This document shows, piece after piece, positions 8,113 through 13,030 of a stretch of 13,030 nucleotides of DNA. Under the pieces are notes generated by a model, which was not told the DNA's origin, made no database searches, and saw only the letters and a list, made by a program, of their open reading frames with translations. Origin of the DNA: Bacteroidia bacterium. Lineage in GTDB: Bacteria > Bacteroidota > Bacteroidia > Bacteroidales > CAJPTX01. The stretch spans positions 1-13,030 of the forward strand of contig CAJPTV010000065.1 of the NCBI GenBank assembly GCA_905373665.1, in the 5' to 3' direction. Numbering within the stretch: the first letter of the stretch is position 1; each line of letters opens with the position of its first letter. Made by a program: the position numbers and the translations under genes.

Positions 8113-8203
8113 GTAGGAGCGCAGCATGCTTTCGGCTCTCGCCCGCAGGGCGAGACATGTTCCCAACCCTTCCCTGTAGCGCCGTGGTACGCTACCCTCC
8201 TAC
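8113..8203. repeat. structured palindrome-rich intergenic element
   Basis: GTAGGAG (8113-8119) and CTCCTAC (8197-8203) are perfect inverted ends. Between them are TCTCGCCC-GCA-GGGCGAGA (8137-8155), an 8-bp stem with a 3-base loop, and GTAGCG (8176-8181) with CGCTAC (8190-8195). Small palindromes AGCATGCT (8123-8130) and ACATGT (8155-8160) also occur. The whole is more GC-rich than the flanking spacer. It could be a dispersed intergenic repeat of the REP or MITE kind, or a folded small RNA. No second copy is in this window. Confidence 0.5.
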
Positions 8204-8271
8204 AGAAGAGGGAGGATCGTGTTTTGACACACCTTCGTCTCAAGAGAGTATCTTGCATTGAGAGATCTTCA

Positions 8272-8297
8272 AAAGCAAAAAGCGCCCTTTCGGGCGC
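8272..8297 (-). terminator. strong rho-independent terminator of the vor operon
   Basis: On the minus strand GCGCCC (8297-8292) pairs with GGGCGC (8287-8282) around a GAAA tetraloop and is followed by TTTTTGCTTTT (8281 down to about 8271). It lies 43 bases past the gamma-subunit stop and should end the five-gene transcript. Confidence 0.92.
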
Positions 8298-8321
8298 CTC
8301 TTGCAAACTAAAAAGCAACTT

Positions 8322-8354
8322 TTAGCTTATCTTCTCTTGTTAGCTTATCTTCTC
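8322..8354 (-). repeat. 15-bp direct repeat duplicating the stop region of the gamma-subunit gene
   Basis: TTAGCTTATCTTCTC occurs at 8322-8336 and again at 8340-8354, an 18-base period. On the minus strand the second copy encodes the last four residues EKIS and the TAA stop. The first copy repeats these codons in frame after a single CAA codon, so two identical ends, each with its own TAA, lie in series. Confidence 0.9.
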
Positions 8355-8885
8355 CACGATTTGCATACCACGCTTGATCGCCTCTTCGTTCATCGGGATC
8401 AGGTTGTGGTGACGCTCGGGTAGAGACTTCTGCAAGCCCTTTACGACGTTTTCCATCTCTACGATAGGCTTAATCTTCAAGAATGCTCCGAGGACGATCA
8501 TGTTGAAGGTCTTGGAGTTATTCATTGCCGTAGCCTCATCCGTAGCCTTCACCGCATACACTGCGATGTCTTTACGCGTAGGCGGGGTGGAGATCCCATT
8601 CGGGTCGTAAATGAGCGTTCCTCCCGGCTTTACCCGCGACTCGAACTTGTCGAGCGACTGCTGGTTGAGCGCGATCACCGTGTCGTATTCTTGGATGACA
8701 GGCGAACTGATTCGCGAGTCGCTCAAGATGACGGTTACGTTCGCAGTACCGCCACGCATCTCAGGTCCGTAGCTAGGCATCCACGATACTTCCTGCCCTT
8801 GCATGATGCCAGAGTAGGCGAGGATCTTACCCATAGAGAGGACACCTTGACCTCCGAAACCGGCTATAATAATCTCTTCTGTCAT
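8340..8885 (-). CDS. 2-oxoacid:ferredoxin oxidoreductase gamma subunit (Vor/Por-type)
   Basis: The 181-residue gamma subunit of the four-subunit oxidoreductase encoded by this operon. It is a stand-alone POR domain (PF01558-type) with GFGGQGV at 9-15, SYGPEMRGGTANV at about 38-50 and VIALNQQSLDKF further on, as usual for gamma subunits, which help bind CoA. It is the last gene of the operon, 23 bases after the beta-subunit gene, with GGAGGA before its ATG, and is followed by a strong terminator. Length is normal. It matches in kind the N-terminal half of the fused KorA, so the window carries both the split and the fused architecture. Its last codons are duplicated just beyond the stop (8322-8336). 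Confidence 0.93.
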   Translation of the reverse strand: MTEEIIIAGFGGQGVLSMGKILAYSGIMQGQEVSWMPSYGPEMRGGTANVTVILSDSRISSPVIQEYDTVIALNQQSLDKFESRVKPGGTLIYDPNGISTPPTRKDIAVYAVKATDEATAMNNSKTFNMIVLGAFLKIKPIVEMENVVKGLQKSLPERHHNLIPMNEEAIKRGMQIVEKIS

Positions 8886-8908
8886 TGTTACTGTCTCCTC
8901 CGTGTCGT

Positions 8909-9670
8909 TTATTCGTCTTTAAGCGTCCCAGGCTTGTAGATGGGGAAGAGGTTTTCTACCATCCATGCGTTAGCCTGTACGGGGCTCATTTTCCACCCAG
9001 AGTTGCAGGTAGAAACGACCTCGATGAAGGACGTCCCCTTCTTTGCCCGCGTGTTTTCAAACCCGTGGTGGAGCGCCTTGCGCAACTTTGCAATTGCGGC
9101 TGGCGTGTGTGCCGAGTGGCGTGCTACGAAGCAAGTACCCGGGAGCTGTGCGATGAGCTCCGTAATCACGAGTGGCGAACCCACCATCGATACGTCGCGT
9201 CCGAAAGGCGAGGTAGCGGTCTTCATGTTAGGAAGCGTAGTGGGCGCCATTTGCCCCCCAGTCATCCCGTAGATAGCGTTGTTAATGAAGACAACCAAGA
9301 TGTTTTCACCACGGTTGCAGGCATGGATAATCTCTGCAGTACCGATGGAGGCAAGGTCGCCGTCGCCTTGGTAGCAGAAGACGGTCTTGTCAGGACGCAA
9401 GCGCGACACTGCGGTAGCAAGTGCCGGAGCACGTCCGTGTGCGGCTTCCTGCCAGTCAATATCAAGGTAGTTATAGGCGAGGACGGCACAGCCCACAGGG
9501 CTAATCCCGATCACGTCTTCCTGAATCCCCGTAGCCTCGATCTCTTCGGCTATGAGCTTGTGCACGACCCCGTGTGTACACCCAGGGCAATAGTGCATCA
9601 CATTGTCAGTGAGCAACTTCGAGCGTGAGTAGACCTTCTCGCCGAGTTGTTTAATTTCTGCTGCATTCAT
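8909..9670 (-). CDS. 2-oxoacid:ferredoxin oxidoreductase beta subunit (Vor-type, TPP-binding)
   Basis: The 253-residue TPP-binding catalytic subunit of the four-subunit enzyme. GDGD (102-105) through NN (130-131) is the TPP/Mg motif. Cys28 and Cys31 (YCPGCTHG), Cys61 (PVGCAV) and Cys222 (VVSTCNSGW) match the four [4Fe-4S] ligands of family beta subunits. It is shorter than KorB by nearly 90 residues and lacks that protein's C-terminal extension. It sits 13 bases after the alpha-subunit gene, and its GGAGGAAG ribosome binding site overlaps the alpha stop codon, so the two are probably translationally coupled. The substrate range (branched-chain 2-oxoacids, 2-oxoglutarate or pyruvate) cannot be fixed from the sequence. 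Beta-subunit symbols differ between species, so none is given. Confidence 0.93.
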   Translation of the reverse strand: MNAAEIKQLGEKVYSRSKLLTDNVMHYCPGCTHGVVHKLIAEEIEATGIQEDVIGISPVGCAVLAYNYLDIDWQEAAHGRAPALATAVSRLRPDKTVFCYQGDGDLASIGTAEIIHACNRGENILVVFINNAIYGMTGGQMAPTTLPNMKTATSPFGRDVSMVGSPLVITELIAQLPGTCFVARHSAHTPAAIAKLRKALHHGFENTRAKKGTSFIEVVSTCNSGWKMSPVQANAWMVENLFPIYKPGTLKDE

Positions 9671-9683
9671 TGTCTACTTCCTC

Positions 9684-10763
9684 CTACTTCATGAAACGCT
9701 TAACGGCGTCGAGGACTTCGTTGGGGCTTGGGATCATCCCACCCATACGACCGAAGTGCTCTACGGGTACTTTGCCGTTGACAGTCAAACGAACGTCTTC
9801 TACCATCTGCCCAGCACTCATTTCTACCGACATGAAGCCCTTAGCGTGTGCGAGGTGCTTCAGGATAGGAGCTGTGGGGAATGGGTAGAGAGTGATGGGG
9901 CGAATCAAGCCCACCTTGAGCCCTTCAGCACGCGCGAGGTCTACGGTCTTTTGGCAAATACGGCTTGATGAACCATAAGCCACCAAGATGTAGTCAGCGT
10001 CTTCGGTTTGGAACTCTTCCCAGCGGGTCTCGTTCTTTTCGATCTCGCGGTACTTGGCTTGGAGCTTTTCGTTGAACTTCTCTTGACGTCCCGAATCCAA
10101 CTCGAGCGAAGTAACGATATTGCGGCTGCGGGTCTTAGGCTTACCCGTTGTAGCCCAATCGCCGTACTTTTCAGCAATTTGCTCGTTGGTAAGGCGGGGT
10201 TGGAACTCCGATAGCTTCACTTTTTCCATCACCTGACCGATCACACCGTCACACAACATCATGACAGGGGTGCGGTACTTGAAGGCGAGCTCAAAGCCTT
10301 GGAAAACGAAGTCGTGCATATCTTGCACAGAAGCAGGTGCGAGGACGATCATGTGGTAGTCGCCGTGACCGCCACCCTTAACGGCTTGGAAGTAGTCACT
10401 CTGCGAGGGCTGAATAGTACCCAGACCCGGACCGCCACGCATTACGTTAACGATAAGGCAAGGGAGCTCAGCACCTGCGATGTAGGTGATCCCTTCTTGC
10501 TTCAAGCTGATACCCGGGCTAGAGGAAGAGGTCATGACCTTCTTCCCGCACGAAGCGCCACCATAGACCATGTTGATGGCTGCTAACTCACTTTCTGCCT
10601 GAAGGACTACCATACCGGTTTCCTTCCATGGTTGCCGAAGCTCGAGGGTCTCGAGGACTTCCGACTGTGGGGTAATAGGATAACCAAAGTAACCGTCGCA
10701 TCCGCAGCGGATAGCGGCTTCGGCAATCACTTCGTTCCCTTTCATAAAGGTGTATTCCGACAT
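9684..10763 (-). CDS. vorB: 2-oxoacid:ferredoxin oxidoreductase alpha subunit (VorB-like)
   Basis: The 359-residue alpha subunit of the four-subunit enzyme. YPITP at 28-32 is the superfamily signature; SSSSPGISLKQEG and VMRGGPGLGTIQPSQSDYF follow, with a transketolase C-terminal-like domain in the last third. Its overall form resembles proteins commonly annotated as 3-methyl-2-oxobutanoate dehydrogenase subunit VorB, hence the symbol. Comparable subunits in Porphyromonas have also been labelled 2-oxoglutarate oxidoreductase, so the substrate is uncertain. It follows the ferredoxin gene by 40 bases, with AAGGAG at 10777-10772 as ribosome binding site, and precedes the beta-subunit gene by 13 bases. 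Unlike KorA it has no gamma domain; that role is supplied by the separate gene at 8340-8885. Confidence 0.92.
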   Translation of the reverse strand: MSEYTFMKGNEVIAEAAIRCGCDGYFGYPITPQSEVLETLELRQPWKETGMVVLQAESELAAINMVYGGASCGKKVMTSSSSPGISLKQEGITYIAGAELPCLIVNVMRGGPGLGTIQPSQSDYFQAVKGGGHGDYHMIVLAPASVQDMHDFVFQGFELAFKYRTPVMMLCDGVIGQVMEKVKLSEFQPRLTNEQIAEKYGDWATTGKPKTRSRNIVTSLELDSGRQEKFNEKLQAKYREIEKNETRWEEFQTEDADYILVAYGSSSRICQKTVDLARAEGLKVGLIRPITLYPFPTAPILKHLAHAKGFMSVEMSAGQMVEDVRLTVNGKVPVEHFGRMGGMIPSPNEVLDAVKRFMK

Positions 10764-10803
10764 TCTCTATACTCCTTTCTTTCCTTTTACCAAACGAGGC
10801 GAG

Positions 10804-11034
10804 TTAGGCCTCTACTTTCAGACGCCAAACCTCGATCACGCTATCGGGGCATACCTGAGCACAGCTCTCACACCCGATACAATCGTCGGGGCGCGCCATG
10901 AAACTGAAGTGGTAGCCCTTCGCATTAACTTCGTGCGAGAGCTCCAGCACTTTCTTTGGGCAGGCGACCACGCAAAGATCACATCCTTTGCAGTGCTCGG
11001 TGTCGACCTCAATCGTGCCAATCAACTTTGCCAT
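10804..11034 (-). CDS. 2[4Fe-4S] ferredoxin-like delta subunit of the Vor-type oxidoreductase
   Basis: A 76-residue bacterial-type ferredoxin with two complete CxxCxxCxxxCP motifs: Cys15, 18, 21, 25 and Cys52, 55, 58, 62. As first of the four oxidoreductase genes it is most likely the delta subunit, which relays electrons from the beta-subunit cluster to soluble ferredoxin. The stretch between the two motifs (about 26 residues) is longer than in a minimal clostridial ferredoxin, as in other delta subunits. It has the best ribosome binding site in the window, AAGGAGG at 11048-11042, seven bases before the ATG. A strong hairpin lies just upstream (11067-11106), so this gene and those after it may be expressed differently from the aminotransferase gene. 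Confidence 0.94.
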   Translation of the reverse strand: MAKLIGTIEVDTEHCKGCDLCVVACPKKVLELSHEVNAKGYHFSFMARPDDCIGCESCAQVCPDSVIEVWRLKVEA

Positions 11035-11041
11035 AATTAAA

Positions 11042-11048
11042 CCTCCTT
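11042..11048 (-). promoter_or_regulatory. full Shine-Dalgarno site of the ferredoxin gene
   Basis: AAGGAGG on the minus strand, seven bases before the ATG at 11034. It is the most complete Shine-Dalgarno match seen in the window; several other genes here have partial or no matches. Confidence 0.85.
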
Positions 11049-11066
11049 ATCTTTAGAGCGTTCTTT

Positions 11067-11106
11067 GGGCTACTTTTGGCGCGGTTGAGAAAAGCGCCAG
11101 AAGCCC
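11067..11106 (-). other. intra-operon hairpin between aminotransferase and ferredoxin genes
   Basis: On the minus strand CTTCTGGCGC (11103-11094) pairs with GCGCCAAAAG (11082-11073), 10 positions with one C/A mismatch, around an 11-base loop. GGG and CCC outside extend it across a small bulge. No T run follows on the minus strand, so it is not a standard terminator. It could be a processing or stability element, or an attenuator. Confidence 0.6.
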
Positions 11107-11117
11107 GCCGAGCGCCT

Positions 11118-12455
11118 TTATTTTCCAAGTACTGCTTTCACAGCAGTGTCGAACCCTTCGAGGCGTCCGCCGAGGGCAGCCAGCTGGCTGGGTGTAATTT
11201 GAGAGACGCAAGCTCGCAATCCTTCGGCGTGTTCGCTACCCGTGCTCCCGAGGGAGATGGCGCTAATGCCGAAGCAGAGGAGATAGTGTAAGAGTCCGTT
11301 ACCGTCTAGCCCGGGGTAGCTTACCGTGAAGTAAAAGCCATCGGCTAGGGGGAGTGCGCCGTCAGCGTCGTAGACGAGGGTGAAGCCATTGGCTAGGAAC
11401 TTATCCTTCATCTCCTTGGCACGACGTCCGTATTCCCGTACCTCTTCCACGAAGTTATATTTCCCTTCGTTGGCGGCCTTGAGGAGGGCGGCAAAGCCGT
11501 GTTGTACACTGGCAGCCACCCCAGAGGAGAGACCGTACATAGCCCCATAGATGAGCGCACGCCCGAGTTGTGGGCTGGGGAAGCAACCCAAAAGATCAGG
11601 ATACTCCCGCTTAAAGAGCTTATCGCTCACGACCATGCAGCCGATACGTTGCCCAGCGTAGCTGAAGGCTTTGGAGCTGGAGATGAGCATAATCCAGTTA
11701 TCAGTATACTGCGAAACGCTTGCTTGGTAGGGCGCTACGCCGGGGTGCGAGAGGTCTTTTCGGAAGTCCATGGCGAAGTATGCCAAGTCTTCGATGAGGG
11801 GAACGTCGTACTGCTCAGAGAGTCGCGCTAACCCCTGCAGTTCCTCTTCGGTGAGGCAGATCCACGACGGGTTGTTGGGGTTAGAATAGAGAATCGCGCT
11901 GGTGCGTCCTGCCTTGAGGTACGTTTCTACCTTTTCTGCGAGCTTTTCGCCTCGGAAGGCATAGGCATCGAAGGTATCCCACTCCATGCCTAATAGACGC
12001 AGCTGCGACTTTTGGACAGGGAAGCCGGGGTCAATAAACAGGACGCGGTCTTGTCCCTTTTTGAGTCGGTTCACGAGGAGGAAGCTTGCCATGCCTCCTT
12101 GCATAGAGCCTACGCAGGGGAGGCATCCTTCGGGCGATACGGTCGTTCCGATAAAGTTCTTCACGAAACGCGCCATTTCTTCCTTGAGCTGCGGAATCCC
12201 CTCTACGGCGGGGTATTTGCGAGCGCAGCCTGCGTTAAGGGCAGCGATTTCCGCTTCAGCGCCGATGCGCGAGGGTTCGAGCCCGGGGACGCCCATTTCC
12301 ATGTGGATAAACTCCACTCCCGTTCTTTTCTCTAGGTTATTAGCAAGGCGTACGAGCTCTCGGATCGTCGCACGTGTGAGGTCGGTTATCCCCAAGAGTG
12401 CCATTTCTTCACGTACGACCGATTCTGCTATTAACATCTTGTTCTCTCCAGCCAT
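11118..12455 (-). CDS. PLP-dependent class I/II aminotransferase
   Basis: A 445-residue fold-type I aminotransferase that would interconvert an amino acid and its 2-oxoacid with PLP. SNPNNPS at 191-197, Asp223 and Tyr226 in IEDLAYFAMDF, Lys262 in SSSKAFSYAGQR (the expected PLP lysine) and Arg270 are all present, so it looks catalytically intact. N-terminal MEMGVPGLEPS (52-62) and a C-terminal GLRAC block also match Bacteroidota proteins of this subfamily. It is first in the operon, 83 bases upstream of the ferredoxin gene, which suggests it supplies the 2-oxoacid used by the Vor-type enzyme; that is inference. Start: ATG at 12455 has little Shine-Dalgarno; the second Met (residue 7, ATG at 12437-12435) has GGAG eight bases upstream and could be the true start. 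The amino acid substrate is unknown. Confidence 0.92.
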   Translation of the reverse strand: MAGENKMLIAESVVREEMALLGITDLTRATIRELVRLANNLEKRTGVEFIHMEMGVPGLEPSRIGAEAEIAALNAGCARKYPAVEGIPQLKEEMARFVKNFIGTTVSPEGCLPCVGSMQGGMASFLLVNRLKKGQDRVLFIDPGFPVQKSQLRLLGMEWDTFDAYAFRGEKLAEKVETYLKAGRTSAILYSNPNNPSWICLTEEELQGLARLSEQYDVPLIEDLAYFAMDFRKDLSHPGVAPYQASVSQYTDNWIMLISSSKAFSYAGQRIGCMVVSDKLFKREYPDLLGCFPSPQLGRALIYGAMYGLSSGVAASVQHGFAALLKAANEGKYNFVEEVREYGRRAKEMKDKFLANGFTLVYDADGALPLADGFYFTVSYPGLDGNGLLHYLLCFGISAISLGSTGSEHAEGLRACVSQITPSQLAALGGRLEGFDTAVKAVLGK

Positions 12456-12745
12456 CCTAACTAATAATTACCTAATTTCACCTAGGGCTCTCGAACGGAA
12501 CTCCTACACCACAATATTAGATAACATTTTTTCGCTGGTAAAGCCCAAAAGAGCCCTCGAGCGCAGTTTATATCTAGTAAAAGTTAGAATACTTTCTATT
12601 TCATTGATATACAAAGCTTTTTTCCAAATACCCTTACAAGGGCTGCCCTCTAAGTTATATTTAGTACAAAGAAGCCGCCTGTTTTCGGTAACTAGACGCT
12701 AGAAATAACGTAACTTGTGGTAAAATCAGAAGTGGGAGGGTTGAC
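12456..12745. other. divergent intergenic region
   Basis: An AT-rich 290-base stretch between the minus-strand aminotransferase operon and the plus-strand class-V gene, so it should hold both promoters. It contains the inverted repeat AGGGCTCT/AGAGCCCT (12484-12491 and 12550-12557) and two overlapping palindromes, CCCTTACAAGGG (12631-12642) and AGGGCTGCCCT (12639-12649). No gene is supported. Confidence 0.6.
12512..12542 (-). promoter_or_regulatory. candidate promoter of the aminotransferase-vor operon
   Basis: On the minus strand TAATATTG (12519-12512) matches seven of eight positions of TAnnTTTG. TTTA (12542-12539), 19 bases upstream, is one base off the TTTG -33 element. This would give a leader of roughly 50 bases. 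Both elements are imperfect in an AT-rich stretch, so the call is weak. Confidence 0.35.
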
Positions 12746-13030
12746 ATGCAAAACAGAAGCGAACGCAATCTTTACTTTGACAATGCGGCAACGAGTCACC
12801 CCAAGTCGGATGGGGTCTTGCGGCGTGTAACCCAGTATCTGGAAGAGGGGGGGACGTACGGTCGTAGCGCCTATGCGCGTTGTCATGATGCGACCCTAAT
12901 CGTGGAGCAAGCGCGTAAGCAGTTAGCGCTCCTTGTGGGGGCGACGCACGCACAGCATTTGCTCTTTACCGCGGGTACGACGGTGGCGCTCAACACGGTG
13001 CTTTTGGGGCTGGAGTATCCGAAGGGGCGG
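12746..13030 (+). CDS. class-V aminotransferase / cysteine desulfurase family protein (5' part, cut by window end)
   Basis: The first 95 codons of a plus-strand gene open to the window end. YFDNAATSHPK at residues 10-20 is the N-terminal signature of class-V PLP enzymes of the cysteine desulfurase/SufS-like group. GTYGRSAYA aligns in kind with the GNPGRSGH block of the NifS-like family, and LFTAGTTVALNTVLLGL matches the stretch that begins PLP binding. The PLP lysine and any catalytic cysteine lie beyond the window, so desulfurase activity cannot be judged. The ATG at 12746 is preceded by GGGAGGG at 12734-12740, a good ribosome binding site five bases away. It diverges from the aminotransferase operon. 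No exact TAnnTTTG box was found; TAACTTGT at about 12710-12717 is the nearest match. Confidence 0.88.
   Translation, partial: MQNRSERNLYFDNAATSHPKSDGVLRRVTQYLEEGGTYGRSAYARCHDATLIVEQARKQLALLVGATHAQHLLFTAGTTVALNTVLLGLEYPKGR

Larger units (their letters stand above)
7991..8339. other. intergenic region between the vor operon and the pseudouridine synthase gene
   Basis: A 349-base stretch without a supported gene. It contains, from right to left, the duplicated stop region of the gamma-subunit gene (8322-8354), the operon terminator (8272-8297), a structured GC-rich element (8113-8203) and the candidate promoter box at 7999-8006. Short open frames on both strands here show no family resemblance. 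No tRNA was recognised. Confidence 0.6.

Noticed and set aside
8106..8205. Possible tRNA or known riboswitch in the structured spacer
   Set aside because: No acceptor stem with CCA end, no T-loop consensus in the right place and no recognisable TPP, cobalamin or SAM riboswitch core.
8103..8318. A 71-codon minus-strand open frame between the vor operon and the pseudouridine synthase gene
   Set aside because: It runs through the operon terminator and the palindromic element, and its product is Cys/Arg-rich without any family resemblance.
8885..9628. A 247-codon plus-strand open frame opposite the Vor-type beta subunit gene
   Set aside because: It lies entirely opposite a well-recognised gene, has no family resemblance and is rich in Arg, Cys and His as expected of a shadow frame.
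11986..12702. A 238-codon plus-strand open frame opposite the aminotransferase 5' part and running into the spacer
   Set aside because: It is antisense to the conserved N-terminal half of the aminotransferase, has low-complexity Arg/Ser-rich sequence and no recognisable motif.
12692..12953. Short minus-strand open frames over the class-V gene start
   Set aside because: They are antisense to a plus-strand frame with a clear DNAAT signature, a good ribosome binding site and an open frame to the window end.
1..13030. CRISPR array, insertion sequence, defence system or toxin-antitoxin pair
   Set aside because: I looked for spaced direct repeats, transposase motifs, terminal inverted repeats of an element and typical small gene pairs and saw none; the only direct repeat is the 18-base-period duplication at 8322-8354.

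Overview
The window most likely comes from a Bacteroidota chromosome, probably Porphyromonas or a close relative. Three things point there: a secreted protein with a C-terminal type IX secretion (T9SS) sorting domain, Bacteroidota-type promoter boxes (TAnnTTTG), and a gene set for anaerobic amino-acid fermentation through ferredoxin-dependent 2-oxoacid oxidoreductases. This assignment rests on protein family recognition alone.

Layout. Almost everything is on the minus strand. From the left: a bidirectional hairpin terminator (84-125); a 1161-residue T9SS cargo protein (144-3629); an intergenic stretch holding a strong terminator (3836-3877); korB and korA (3905-6797), a two-gene 2-oxoacid:ferredoxin oxidoreductase, with a consensus promoter and two competing hairpins in the leader; an RluA/RluD-family pseudouridine synthase (6971-7990); a 349-base non-coding stretch with a structured GC-rich element and a strong terminator; then a five-gene operon read right to left (12455 down to 8340) encoding a PLP aminotransferase, a 2[4Fe-4S] ferredoxin subunit, and the alpha, beta and gamma subunits of a second, four-subunit 2-oxoacid:ferredoxin oxidoreductase. 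At the right edge, on the plus strand and divergent from that operon, is the first part of a class-V aminotransferase/cysteine desulfurase-like gene, cut by the window end.

How the genes work together. The aminotransferase would convert an amino acid to its 2-oxoacid. The Vor-type enzyme would oxidatively decarboxylate 2-oxoacids to acyl-CoA and pass electrons to ferredoxin through its own Fe-S subunit. KorAB does the same type of reaction, most likely on 2-oxoglutarate. Together they suit an organism that lives on amino acids or peptides. Exact substrates cannot be read from sequence.

The coding content is recognisable and mostly ordinary. I found no defence system, CRISPR array, mobile element or tRNA. 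The points worth a second look are mostly non-coding: a structured element at 8113-8203, mutually exclusive hairpins in the korA leader, an in-frame tandem duplication of the gamma-subunit stop region, a hairpin inside the vor operon, and an inverted repeat bracketing the operon's likely promoter.
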